A DNA stretch of 64,000 nucleotides, taken from Mangrovibacterium lignilyticum (GTDB lineage Bacteria; Bacteroidota; Bacteroidia; Bacteroidales; Prolixibacteraceae). Position numbers and translations under genes: made by a program. Each line of letters begins with the position of its first letter. Positions within the stretch are counted from its first letter, which is position 1. Shown piece by piece: positions 18,501 through 27,011 of this stretch. The notes below the pieces were generated by a model that saw only the letters and a program-made list of their open reading frames with translations, had not been told where the DNA came from and searched no databases. The stretch covers positions 1,071,464 through 1,135,463 of the forward strand of contig NZ_WKLH01000001.1 of assembly GCF_010882175.1 (NCBI RefSeq), in the 5' to 3' direction.

Positions 18501-18890
18501 ATGAAAATTGCACACATTGCTATTTGGACCCGTGATCTGGAGGGAATGAGAAATTTTTACCTCCATTATTTTGATGCCAGTTCAAAAGAGGCCTATTACA
18601 ATCACACTCGAGATTTCAAGTCGTATATGATTGGTTTTAGTGGTGACTGCTACCTTGAACTCATGCAAATGCCCGGAATCCCAGCCAATAAAAACGATAT
18701 TCGCAAACAAGCAATCGGCTTTATTCATCTGGCAATTAGTGTTGGGTCGAAAATAAAAGTGGACGAAATCACCCAACAACTTAAAGAAGATGGCTTTCGG
18801 GTATTAAGTGAACCCCGCACAACAGGAGACGGTTTTTATGAGTCGGTAATTTTGGATCCCGAAGGCAATCGAATAGAACTGACCGTCTAG
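18501..18890 (+). CDS. VOC family protein (glyoxalase/bleomycin-resistance fold)
   Basis: A 129-residue single-domain VOC protein with two beta-alpha-beta-beta-beta halves: MKIAHIAIWTRDLEGMRNFY at the start, CYLELMQMPG in the middle, FIHLAIS at the start of the second half and DPEGNRIELTV at the end. Candidate metal ligands are His5, Glu in YLELM, His in FIHLA and the terminal Glu. Members include glyoxalase I, dioxygenases and thiol transferases; specificity cannot be told. It probably shares a transcript with the HD hydrolase. Confidence 0.88.
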   Translation: MKIAHIAIWTRDLEGMRNFYLHYFDASSKEAYYNHTRDFKSYMIGFSGDCYLELMQMPGIPANKNDIRKQAIGFIHLAISVGSKIKVDEITQQLKEDGFRVLSEPRTTGDGFYESVILDPEGNRIELTV

Positions 18891-18941
18891 TTTCCACTTG
18901 TAATTTCTCTATTTTCCAGCCAAATCCAACGCATTCGGCGT

Positions 18942-19009
18942 TTTGGGAATTTTCAGTAAAAAACGGGGAAATCCCGGAAAATCGTTTCTGCAAAGGCATG
19001 GTAATTTAG
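18942..19009 (+). promoter_or_regulatory. Candidate promoter with upstream element, shared with the 25.6-kb lipoprotein gene
   Basis: TTTGGGAA at 18942, TAAAAAAC at 18957 and GGGGAAAT ending at 18972, then TAATTTAG at 19002. The region at 25594-25661 shows the same order of blocks, with the same 60-bp distance from TTTGGGAA to a TAATTT box. The gene starts 99 bp from the first block here and 95 bp there. Shared regulation is inference. Confidence 0.45.
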
Positions 19010-19040
19010 GTTAAAGTTTCAAACCTAAAATCAACATGCT

Positions 19041-20240
19041 ATGAAAACAAAATCATTCGTCTACATTCTGATGATGGTCTTTTTCACCATCTCTTGCCAG
19101 CAAGATCTGCTCCCGGACGAAGAACTTTCGGCAGAAGCACAAACCAAAAGCGCGATTACTATCCCTGATGGATTAACAGAGGGTACAGTAATAACGACAC
19201 AGTTCTACAGCCCCTCATTGGAAGGGAATTTAGTCGGCGATCCTGCGCTGCGCAATGTGAATATTTATCTTCCTAAATCCTATTTCCTCTGTCCTGAAAA
19301 ACGATTCCCGGTCATTTACTTTTTGCATGGAATGCCAGCTTGGGAAAAAATGCTGATGGAGCCTGCCTCCTTCGAAATCTTCCAGCAAATATCAGGGTTG
19401 GCTCCAGTCGACTTTCCTGCCGAAGGTTTCACCCAATGGTTGAACCAACTCATCGATGAAGGCGGGATGAAAGAAACCATCATTGTGATGCCAAATGCCC
19501 AAACGATATTTGGCCCTTCCTTATACCTCAATTCCGAGGTTTTAGGCAACTATGAAGACTACATTGTTAACGAGCTCACTGCCTTTATCGACCATAACCT
19601 CAGGACTATTCCTCATTTTAATTGGAGAGCTATTTCCGGGCACTGTGCCGGCGGTTACGGTGCGCTGAATATTGGCATGCGTCACCCGAAATTGTTCCGG
19701 TATGTCGGTGCACTATCGCCAGCACATTTCTCCGAAGCACATTTCAACCAAATTGCCCTTTATTCTGCTTACGAAGAAATGGTTTGGCAACAGCAAGGAG
19801 CTCCCGCGGGGCCTCTTCCTTACTCTCCTTTCGAACCTGCCAAATTTATGACAAACACGGTTTATTTACTCTGCCAATTTTGGTTGCCGAATCCGCAGAA
19901 TCCACCGTATTATTGTGATCTTCCTTATACTTATATCGACGGTCAACCGGAAATCATTCCGGAATTGATGGCACGGATCGATCAACAAAACCTACTGGCT
20001 GAAACAAAACAGTTCCAGAAAGAATTGAGACAATTAAAAACCGTCTATTTTGATTGCGGTTCAAACGATGAGCTATTTATGTTTCCGTTTAACCAAATGC
20101 TCGATGCACAATTAACAGAAATGCACATCAAACACCAATTCGAAGCTTTCGAAGGAACTCACATCAACCATTTGTACGAAAGATTGGCCAAAGCCTGGAT
20201 TAAATTATCCAACGATTTCCCGGACTATGAAGACGAATAA
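19041..20240 (+). CDS. Secreted alpha/beta hydrolase (esterase D/tributyrin esterase type) lipoprotein with Cys at the nucleophile position
   Basis: A 399-residue lipoprotein (signal peptide ending FFTISC, Cys19) with the esterase fold of the Fes/EstD/antigen-85 type: RFPVIYFLHGMPAWEKML, TIIVMPNAQTIFGPS, the nucleophile elbow SGHCAGGYGALNIG, and a C-terminal FEGTHINH. The elbow is normally G-x-S-x-G-G; here residue 202 is Cys (codon TGT at 19644-19646). Asp343 in CGSNDE and His374 would complete a Cys-Asp-His triad. Likely exported and anchored at the envelope, acting on an ester or thioester. It stands just upstream of two hybrid regulators and shares a promoter pattern with a lipoprotein gene beyond them. 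A strong terminator follows. Confidence 0.82.
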   Translation: MKTKSFVYILMMVFFTISCQQDLLPDEELSAEAQTKSAITIPDGLTEGTVITTQFYSPSLEGNLVGDPALRNVNIYLPKSYFLCPEKRFPVIYFLHGMPAWEKMLMEPASFEIFQQISGLAPVDFPAEGFTQWLNQLIDEGGMKETIIVMPNAQTIFGPSLYLNSEVLGNYEDYIVNELTAFIDHNLRTIPHFNWRAISGHCAGGYGALNIGMRHPKLFRYVGALSPAHFSEAHFNQIALYSAYEEMVWQQQGAPAGPLPYSPFEPAKFMTNTVYLLCQFWLPNPQNPPYYCDLPYTYIDGQPEIIPELMARIDQQNLLAETKQFQKELRQLKTVYFDCGSNDELFMFPFNQMLDAQLTEMHIKHQFEAFEGTHINHLYERLAKAWIKLSNDFPDYEDE

Positions 20241-20246
20241 TTTCCT

Positions 20247-20288
20247 AAAGGAGGTGTAGAATGCCCCTCGGCTTCTGCCCTCCTTTTT
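20247..20288 (+). terminator. Rho-independent terminator after esterase gene
   Basis: AAAGGAGG pairs with CCTCCTTT, extended inward by GTAGAA/TTCTGC, followed by TTTTT; begins 6 bp after the stop. Confidence 0.85.
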
Positions 20289-20370
20289 CAAACCTGGGTT
20301 AATCCAATCAAAAAGAGTCAATCGACGTATAATCGATCAGGAATGTAAATAGCAACCAGAAATCACGGCC

Positions 20371-22545
20371 ATGAAATTCGAACGTCTGATTAATAGGGGC
20401 GAAAGATTCTTGACGCAAGCCTCTCGAAAAACACCCAAAAGCCAGGAAACAACCGAGCTGTTCAGATATTTCATTGCCGAATCTGTAGTTGGCATTGCTC
20501 TCTGCGGATCACTACTTATCATTTCCTTAATCGTTCGGGCTCCAATCATGGTCGAATACGCCGCAAGCCTTTTGATCGTTCTTGGCCCACTGTCGCTTAG
20601 CGGTTATTTTCTATTTAAAAAAGTGGAGTATTGCATGCTACTCCAAAAACTTGTAACCATCAGTACTGTCGTTTTCTTCACCGTAAAAATGGGAGGGCTA
20701 CTAACCAGCGGTGGAATAATCATACTGGGAGCTGCTCCGGTTTTTAAAACATTGGTATTCAAACAACGCGCGCGGATGGTCCTTGTATACATTCTATTTC
20801 TCTGCTGCATCATCTTTCTAGCAGTTTTTGACTCCCACTTTAGTGGAAAAAATCTGCTGTCCGTCAGCCAAAACAAATTCTTTTTCGCTTTGAACTTTAC
20901 AGTTATCATTAGCTATATTTTCTTTTTTGCCAGGTACATACAGCGGATGTTTACTAAGCTTGAGCACAACGAGACTCTTCGCCAAAAAGAAATCAATAGA
21001 GCTAAAAGTCGACTCTACACCAACATCACTCATGAGTTCAGAACACCACTCAGCGTGATTTTAGCCATTGCCGATTCCTTAAAAAAGCGAGCAGACACCG
21101 ATACAAAAACGAAAGCAGACACGCTCATCCGCAACGGCCGGAACTTACTTCAACTCATCGACAATCTATTGGATTTAAACAAACTGGAAACCGGGAACCT
21201 GCGCATAAACCAATGCCATGGAAACATCATCCCATTTCTAAAGGAAACGTTCCAACTTCAGGAATACGCCGCACGACAAAAAAATATTCGATTCATTTTT
21301 AAAGCAGAACCTGCTTGTTGCTCAATGGACTTCGATGCTCTGAAAATCAAAACGATTGTTACAAACCTGCTGAGCAACGCCATCAAATTCACCCCTGCGG
21401 ACGGTTATGTTCTGATGAGAGTTCGCTGCACCGAAAAACAACTGACAATTGCTGTTCACGACAGTGGAATTGGCATCCCGACGGATCGACAACAGAAAAT
21501 ATTCGAACGCTTCTACCAAATAGATGATAGTGACTCCCGACCTGCTGAGGGAAGCGGAATTGGCCTTGCGCTGACTAAAGAGTTGGTCGAATTGCTAAAG
21601 GGAACTATAAACTTAGTAAGCAAACCCGGCAAAACTGTCTTTAAAGTCAACATACCGATTACGTCTCATTCAAACAAAGAGCTCCTTGTGCCAAAGGCCG
21701 TCATAACTTCTCATCAGGAACAAACTCCAGCCAGGTCGTTCACCAATGAGATTGAGTCGCCCGAAAACGAAAGCTACAAACTCCTGATTGCTGAAGATAA
21801 CGCGGACTTAATTGACTACCTGACAAATTGTTTCGATACTCGATATGAAATACAAACGGCTACAACCGGTTCCGAAGCGAGGCTGAAAGCACTCCAGACC
21901 ATTCCGGATCTAATCATCAGTGATGTCATGATGCCGGAGATGGATGGATTCACCCTCTGTAAAAAACTCAAGGAAGATTACCGCACGAGTCATATTCCGA
22001 TCATATTGCTAACCGCTAAGGCCGATATGCCTTCCCGTATAGAAGGTTTGGAACAGGGTGCAGACGCCTACATCGCCAAACCATTCAGTCAAGAGGAACT
22101 GGAAGTTCGGATGAAAAAACTACTGGAGCTTCGCCTTAAATTATATGAAAGATATGCGAACGGAAATTTGAGTCAACTGTCTCCAACAACGGCCTTTATT
22201 CGCGAAGATCAGTTTATGACACAAGTAACAGATATTATAAACCGACAACTTGTCGAGGAAAACTTTAACGTTCATGTGCTTTGCGCGGAAATGGCCATGA
22301 GCAAATCGCAATTATACCGTAAGTTCAGTGCGCTGACCAACATGTCGGCAGCTAAATATATCCGAAAACTACGCATGCAGCGAGCCAGACACTTGTTGTT
22401 GACATCTTCCCTCAACATCACAGAAATCAGCTACGAAGTTGGCATAAAAACGCCATCTACTTTTAGCGAAATATTTAAAGATGAATTTGGACAAAGCCCA
22501 TCTGACTACCAAAACCACTTCAACGGCCATCTTCGAAAAAACTGA
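20371..22545 (+). CDS. Hybrid sensor histidine kinase/response regulator/AraC regulator with six-helix membrane sensor
   Basis: A 724-residue one-protein phosphorelay. Six membrane helices at about residues 34-190, including VKMGGLLTSGGIIILGAAPV, a short coiled linker, HisKA with His221 in NITHEFRTPLSV, HATPase with NLLSNAIKF, DSGIGIP and GSGIGLALTKEL, a receiver with Asp in IISDVMMPEMDGF, and an AraC double helix-turn-helix at about 626-720 (MSKSQLYRKFSALTNMSAAK). Unlike classical hybrid regulators it has no periplasmic propeller or Y_Y_Y domain. A paralogue with the same layout lies 0.8 kb downstream. It presumably controls the surrounding secreted-protein genes; the stimulus is unknown. 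Confidence 0.92.
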   Translation: MKFERLINRGERFLTQASRKTPKSQETTELFRYFIAESVVGIALCGSLLIISLIVRAPIMVEYAASLLIVLGPLSLSGYFLFKKVEYCMLLQKLVTISTVVFFTVKMGGLLTSGGIIILGAAPVFKTLVFKQRARMVLVYILFLCCIIFLAVFDSHFSGKNLLSVSQNKFFFALNFTVIISYIFFFARYIQRMFTKLEHNETLRQKEINRAKSRLYTNITHEFRTPLSVILAIADSLKKRADTDTKTKADTLIRNGRNLLQLIDNLLDLNKLETGNLRINQCHGNIIPFLKETFQLQEYAARQKNIRFIFKAEPACCSMDFDALKIKTIVTNLLSNAIKFTPADGYVLMRVRCTEKQLTIAVHDSGIGIPTDRQQKIFERFYQIDDSDSRPAEGSGIGLALTKELVELLKGTINLVSKPGKTVFKVNIPITSHSNKELLVPKAVITSHQEQTPARSFTNEIESPENESYKLLIAEDNADLIDYLTNCFDTRYEIQTATTGSEARLKALQTIPDLIISDVMMPEMDGFTLCKKLKEDYRTSHIPIILLTAKADMPSRIEGLEQGADAYIAKPFSQEELEVRMKKLLELRLKLYERYANGNLSQLSPTTAFIREDQFMTQVTDIINRQLVEENFNVHVLCAEMAMSKSQLYRKFSALTNMSAAKYIRKLRMQRARHLLLTSSLNITEISYEVGIKTPSTFSEIFKDEFGQSPSDYQNHFNGHLRKN

Positions 22546-22772
22546 CCGCACAAAAACCATCCTCCTCTGCGAATGCAACATCGAATTGATCCGGTTTTTG
22601 TTAACCGAAAAACTAAATGGATAGTAATTTTTGGGTTAAAAACCGGAAATCGAATCAACCGTTGAAACCAATAGACAACAAAAAACCGTAAAAAACTAAA
22701 TAAGCTATTAATCAATGTCTCGATCAAATACATTCAAATAATTCACAACATCTAATTTTAAAACTTCAAGTT

Positions 22773-23054
22773 ATGGCTAAAATAAATTTAACACCTGAAG
22801 AAGAAGAAACCCTCGAAATCATAAAAGAAGAACAAAGTATTGAAAAGGAAAAAATCTTAAAAATATTAGTTGGGGAAACCTATTTTGAAGATCAAAACGT
22901 TGTGAGATTCTTGAAAGACAGCTGGTATACCGATTTGGAAAAATACTACAAAAAGAAATCTCAAGGTGAAATCAATTATCAAAAAAAGTTTGAAAAATTA
23001 ATTAATAAAATGGACAAGCTAATTCAAAAGCATAAAATAGAAGATGCTTATTAG
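22773..23054 (+). CDS. Small charged helical protein, unknown
   Basis: A 93-residue, strongly charged protein (more than a third Lys/Glu), predicted all helical with coiled-coil character in the C-terminal half (YQKKFEKLINKMDKLIQKHK). No signal peptide, membrane helix or known domain. It sits between two paralogous hybrid regulators, 227 bp after the first, and ends before a terminator, so it is its own short transcript. Base composition is more AT-rich than its neighbours, which may hint at separate origin. A partner or adaptor of the regulators is possible but only inference. Confidence 0.65.
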   Translation: MAKINLTPEEEETLEIIKEEQSIEKEKILKILVGETYFEDQNVVRFLKDSWYTDLEKYYKKKSQGEINYQKKFEKLINKMDKLIQKHKIEDAY

Positions 23055-23107
23055 GCTTAGTTCTTTTTATACGAATATCTTATACTAATAAAATTGTTTC
23101 TACGTTT

Positions 23108-23132
23108 AAGCTGTCAATACTGGCAGCTTTTT
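23108..23132 (+). terminator. Rho-independent terminator after small charged protein gene
   Basis: Nine-pair stem AAGCTGTCA with TGGCAGCTT (one G-U), loop ATAC, then T-run. Confidence 0.8.
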
Positions 23133-23296
23133 CAATTATCCCCCTGCCGATAAACCACTCTCGTACGTCCCCCTAAAACTCAAAACAGTATTTCTCAAAT
23201 TATATCCCCGGCAAGATGCAAACTCACCAGTATGAACAAGGGTTATTACGCATCGTGAACCAATGGTGTTGGATGATTTACCCTCTGAAATTTTAT

Positions 23297-23330
23297 AAGC
23301 TAGAGTTCATTCGAGGAAAAACTCTAGCTT
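23297..23330. repeat. Perfect 11-bp inverted repeat upstream of second hybrid regulator
   Basis: AAGCTAGAGTT at 23297-23307 and AACTCTAGCTT at 23320-23330, 12 bases apart, 20 bp before the ATG at 23351. No T-run follows, so an operator or a 5' leader hairpin is more likely than a terminator. The rest of the gap 23133-23296 shows nothing recognisable. Confidence 0.6.
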
Positions 23331-23350
23331 GTAAAAATTCGTAAAGGAAT

Positions 23351-25573
23351 ATGCCTCCGGAAAACGACAGAATTGGACAAAGTGCTTGTTTTCAACTAAC
23401 CTTAACGATAAACACCATGGGTTCAGTCCGCACACAGCAGAGCTTAAGGGCCAAGCTAAACTATTTACTTTTTGACCGGTTTGACGCTTCTGAAAGAGAA
23501 ATGAGAAAGTTTCATTTTGGCACGCAAATGGGATTTATGGGTGGAATGCTTTTTTGTCTGATTGAGTCTGTTATCTTCAATATCGCAATCCTCCGACATT
23601 TCGGTTTAACGGGAATTATTTACGCTTTCATTTTACTTGTCATCTTCTTTTTCATCCAAAAAGTCAAGTATTTGATACTGGTGAAAGAGCTTGGATTACT
23701 GGCTATTGTATTTTATTTTACATACCACACCGGAGGCCTTTTGACCTGTGGGGGAATCATTCTTGTCGGAATAGTACCGGTTTTGGTATCACTTAGTTTT
23801 AAGAATTACCGGCAGATCATACCGGTTTTTTCTACCTATTTTGTTTCTGTAATTTACCTGGCAATCGCCGACAAACAGCTCCCGGGGAAAGAGCTAATTC
23901 CGCCGAATTGGAACCTGGTATTGTTTGCCTCAACTTTATTGGCATGCACTTTCGTCTTCTTCGTTTTTGCATTATTGGCACAACGAATTTACACGAACCT
24001 GGAACACCGGGAAACCGAACGTCAAAAGGAAATCAACGATGCGAAAACCAGGTTATACACCAATATCACGCACGAATTTCGCACACCGCTGACTGTGATT
24101 CTGGGCTTGGCTGATTCAACGAAAAATAATGGACAAACCGACTTTCCGTCCAAAATGGACACGATTATAAAAAACGGGAAAAACCTGCTTCAGCTGGTTG
24201 ATCAGATGTTGGATTTAAGTAAGCTGGAATCAGGCCGGATGTCCGTCAATAAAATCGGCGCCAACATCATTCCATTTCTGAAATATGTCTTCCAGTTGCA
24301 GGAGTTTTACGCCGAGGAAAAAAACATATCCATGAAGTTCTCATCGGAAAGCCAGTCGCACGAAATCGAATTTGATCCGGAAAAGCTGGCCTCAATTGTG
24401 TCCAATCTTATAAGCAATGCCATCAAATTCACACCCGACGACGGCCAAATCAACATGAAAGTTTATCGGAACGATGAAAATATCTGTATAGAGATTATGG
24501 ACAACGGTATTGGAATTCCGCCCGAAAAGCAGGAGACGATATTCGACCGCTTTTACCAGGTGGATAGCAAAACTACCCGAAAAGAAGGTGGCGCCGGAAT
24601 AGGGCTCGCCATAACACGGGAATTGGTTCACCTGCTGAATGGCACAATAGAGCTACGAAGTCACCCCGATGTTGGCACCGCCTTTACCGTAAAGCTTCCC
24701 TACATTGCAGCTTCCGAAAAACCAGTTACAGTTATCAACAAAGGACTTGAACCCGATTCCAACGGGGACGCTGAGGCTGAGACTCAGCTCCCTCTTGAAG
24801 TGGGCAATCATCAGCGACTACTGATTGTTGAAGATAACGCCGATGTGGTCGGCTACCTGAAAGCCTGCTATCAAAACCATTTTTCTATTCAAACTGCAAA
24901 AAATGGAAATGAAGGTTTCCTGTTCGCCGTTGAAGAAATTCCGGATATCATTATCAGCGATGTGATGATGCCTGGAATGGATGGTTTTGAATTGTGCCAA
25001 AAGCTGAAAGACGACTACCGAACCAGCCATATCCCAATAATCTTATTAACTGCCAAAGCAGATATTCCATCCCGAATCGAAGGTTTGGAGACCGGAGCCG
25101 ACGCCTATATTGTAAAACCATTCAATCAACGCGAACTGCTGGTGCGCATGCAAAAACTGCTGGAACTGAGAAGAAAGCTTTTCCAAAGGTATAGTCACGA
25201 GACAAATCTGGAACTTTCGCCCGATCCGATCCTTCAGAAAGAAGATCAATTTATTCAAAAAATAAACGAAACGATCCGCAACAATTTGGGAGATGAATTC
25301 TTCAATATTCAGGTGCTTTGCAGCGAAATGGCCATGAGCAAATCGCAACTCTACCGGAAATTCAAAGCCCTTACCAACCAATCGGCAGCAAAACACATCC
25401 GCACACTTCGAATGAAAAAAGCAAAGGACTTGTTGCAAACCACTTCTATGAATATCACGGAAGTTGGCTACGAAGTTGGGATGAAAAGTGTTTCAGCTTT
25501 TAGCCAGGTTTTCAAGGAAGAATTTGGACAGAGCCCGAGCGAATTTGCACACCACATGGCGGACAATCAATAG
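23351..25573 (+). CDS. Hybrid sensor histidine kinase/response regulator/AraC regulator, paralogue of the gene at 20371
   Basis: A 740-residue regulator with the same architecture as the gene at 20371: six membrane helices (with TGGLLTCGGIILVGIVPVL), HisKA (NITHEFRTPLTVILGL), HATPase (NLISNAIKF, GAGIGLAITREL), receiver (IISDVMMPGMDGFELCQKL) and AraC domain (MSKSQLYRKFKALTNQSAAK). The two proteins are alike over their whole length, pointing to tandem duplication. ATG at 23351 follows AAGGAA; ATG at 23417 (MGSVRTQQSLRAKL) would give an N-terminus whose distance to the first helix matches the paralogue better. Four small secreted-protein genes follow, and these are candidate targets. Confidence 0.9.
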   Translation: MPPENDRIGQSACFQLTLTINTMGSVRTQQSLRAKLNYLLFDRFDASEREMRKFHFGTQMGFMGGMLFCLIESVIFNIAILRHFGLTGIIYAFILLVIFFFIQKVKYLILVKELGLLAIVFYFTYHTGGLLTCGGIILVGIVPVLVSLSFKNYRQIIPVFSTYFVSVIYLAIADKQLPGKELIPPNWNLVLFASTLLACTFVFFVFALLAQRIYTNLEHRETERQKEINDAKTRLYTNITHEFRTPLTVILGLADSTKNNGQTDFPSKMDTIIKNGKNLLQLVDQMLDLSKLESGRMSVNKIGANIIPFLKYVFQLQEFYAEEKNISMKFSSESQSHEIEFDPEKLASIVSNLISNAIKFTPDDGQINMKVYRNDENICIEIMDNGIGIPPEKQETIFDRFYQVDSKTTRKEGGAGIGLAITRELVHLLNGTIELRSHPDVGTAFTVKLPYIAASEKPVTVINKGLEPDSNGDAEAETQLPLEVGNHQRLLIVEDNADVVGYLKACYQNHFSIQTAKNGNEGFLFAVEEIPDIIISDVMMPGMDGFELCQKLKDDYRTSHIPIILLTAKADIPSRIEGLETGADAYIVKPFNQRELLVRMQKLLELRRKLFQRYSHETNLELSPDPILQKEDQFIQKINETIRNNLGDEFFNIQVLCSEMAMSKSQLYRKFKALTNQSAAKHIRTLRMKKAKDLLQTTSMNITEVGYEVGMKSVSAFSQVFKEEFGQSPSEFAHHMADNQ

Positions 25574-25593
25574 AATTCCGGTCAATTTCCCGA

Positions 25594-25661
25594 TTTGGGA
25601 AGTATCCTAAAAACTCCGGGAAAATGCATAAACGCGTTTTATGACTTTAGCAGTAATTTGG
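25594..25661 (+). promoter_or_regulatory. Candidate promoter with upstream element, shared with the esterase gene
   Basis: TTTGGGAA at 25594, TAAAAAC at 25608, CCGGGAAAAT ending at 25625 and TAATTTGG at 25654. The block order and the 60-bp distance from TTTGGGAA to the TAATTT box equal those upstream of the esterase gene (18942-19009). Confidence 0.45.
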
Positions 25662-25688
25662 ATTGTAATAACCAAAAAGCCAAAAGTC

Positions 25689-26204
25689 ATGAAACGAATT
25701 ATTCTTTTACTAATCAGTATTTTCATCATTGCTTACGGATGCAATGATGATATCCTCCCTGCAGATTCTGCATTGGAAAATGGAACCCTAAAGAACGCTG
25801 AAGTCAAGATGGTACCAATAAAAGGTGAAGTGTTTAATCATTTTTACGGAGAACATCCTGACTATGGAACAATGTCTGGTTTTCTTTCGCATGTGGGGAT
25901 ACTAAATGAAACGGAAAGCACCTGGAAATCTGTTGATGATGGTGATGGCAGTCCTCTTACCATTTCTAAAGATATTGTATTCTGTGCCGCTAATGGAGAT
26001 AAGCTAACAGGAAGGTGGGACGGAATGTTTATAAGTCAGACTGAACTTGAAGGCATTATGTTTTTTGAAGGCGGTACCGGCAGATTTGAAAATGCATCCG
26101 GCCAAACAACTGCCAATGGATACATTGTCATCGATGGAGGCAAGCTCATTGGAATGTATTTAGCAGGCGAAGGTGAAATTTCAAACGTTGGAAGCGGTAA
26201 ATAA
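25689..26204 (+). CDS. Small secreted lipoprotein, possible allene-oxide-cyclase-like barrel
   Basis: A 171-residue lipoprotein from the ATG at 25689 (MKRIILLLISIFIIAYGCND, Cys18). The mature part contains CAANGDKLTGRWDG and FFEGGTGRFENASGQ, the latter typical of small beta-barrel proteins of the AOC/DUF3224-like kind in which GTGRF-x-x-x-x-G marks a turn. The next gene carries related segments, so the two are likely paralogues. Immediately upstream is a leader (AAGCCAAAAGTCATG) repeated before four consecutive genes. The frame is open back to 25641, but the lipoprotein signal defines the start. Biological role unknown; fold assignment tentative. Confidence 0.7.
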   Translation: MKRIILLLISIFIIAYGCNDDILPADSALENGTLKNAEVKMVPIKGEVFNHFYGEHPDYGTMSGFLSHVGILNETESTWKSVDDGDGSPLTISKDIVFCAANGDKLTGRWDGMFISQTELEGIMFFEGGTGRFENASGQTTANGYIVIDGGKLIGMYLAGEGEISNVGSGK

Positions 26205-26366
26205 TTTGTATACCGGCAGTAATTTTCCACCTCCAGACTAACATCGTTAAGGATTGTATACAAAAACGTTGGAATGCCCATCCCCAATTTGCTGCATTGC
26301 CAATCAATCTTGAGTTCTCTTATAGAATCCGGTTTTAAACCCGGAAAAATCCGAAAACCAAAAGCT

Positions 26367-26939
26367 ATGAAACGAATTGTTTTTTTACTAATCGGATTCC
26401 TGATGCTCAGTGTAGCCTGTCAGGATGAGTTTGTTGAAACTGGAAACGACGCAACCACTTTGACGAAAAGCGCCAAATACGAAAAGGTGAAAACGTTCCA
26501 TGTAAAAGGACATGTCGACGCGATTCCCAATATTAATTTGCCCTTCACTTGCTGCACCCCTGTTGACGCTGAAATTGCTTTACCCGGTAGTGGTTGGGTA
26601 AGCGGACATAAAAACATTTTCGGCGAATTCGTCCAGGAGGAAAGCTTTTTTAACCGGGATTTCTGCGAATTCAACTTAACTCCGGAAGGACCGGTTATTT
26701 ACAGCCATGCAAATGTTGAACTTACAAAGAGCAATGGTGATAAACTTTTTGTTGATAGCCATTCGTGGGTCAATGCGGCTACTGGTGTTATTACCGGCTA
26801 TAATGAAATTAAAGATGGAACAGGCCGGTTTGAAGGAGCGTTTGGCCTGTCCGATATTGTGAACGGCACTGTGGACCCCGATACAGGAATAGCCAGCAGG
26901 GAAGAAGACGGGTACATCACGTTGGTGCTGAAAGAATAA
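26367..26939 (+). CDS. Small secreted lipoprotein, related to the preceding gene
   Basis: A 190-residue lipoprotein from ATG at 26367 (MKRIVFLLIGFLMLSVACQD, Cys18). It shares LTKSNGDKLFV and IKDGTGRFEGAFG with the gene at 25689, implying the same barrel-type fold, plus a CC pair in LPFTCCTPVDAE and another Cys in NRDFCEF that could form disulfides in the envelope. The open frame extends to 26274, but the lipobox fixes the start. It carries the same AAACCAAAAG leader just before the ATG and lies 72 bp upstream of the propeller gene. Function unknown. Confidence 0.68.
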   Translation: MKRIVFLLIGFLMLSVACQDEFVETGNDATTLTKSAKYEKVKTFHVKGHVDAIPNINLPFTCCTPVDAEIALPGSGWVSGHKNIFGEFVQEESFFNRDFCEFNLTPEGPVIYSHANVELTKSNGDKLFVDSHSWVNAATGVITGYNEIKDGTGRFEGAFGLSDIVNGTVDPDTGIASREEDGYITLVLKE

Positions 26940-27011
26940 CGAGTCGAGTACAACCACTAAGCACCGAACTCGATTTCGGGTCCGGTGCTAGAACCTAAAA
27001 AACCAAAAGCC

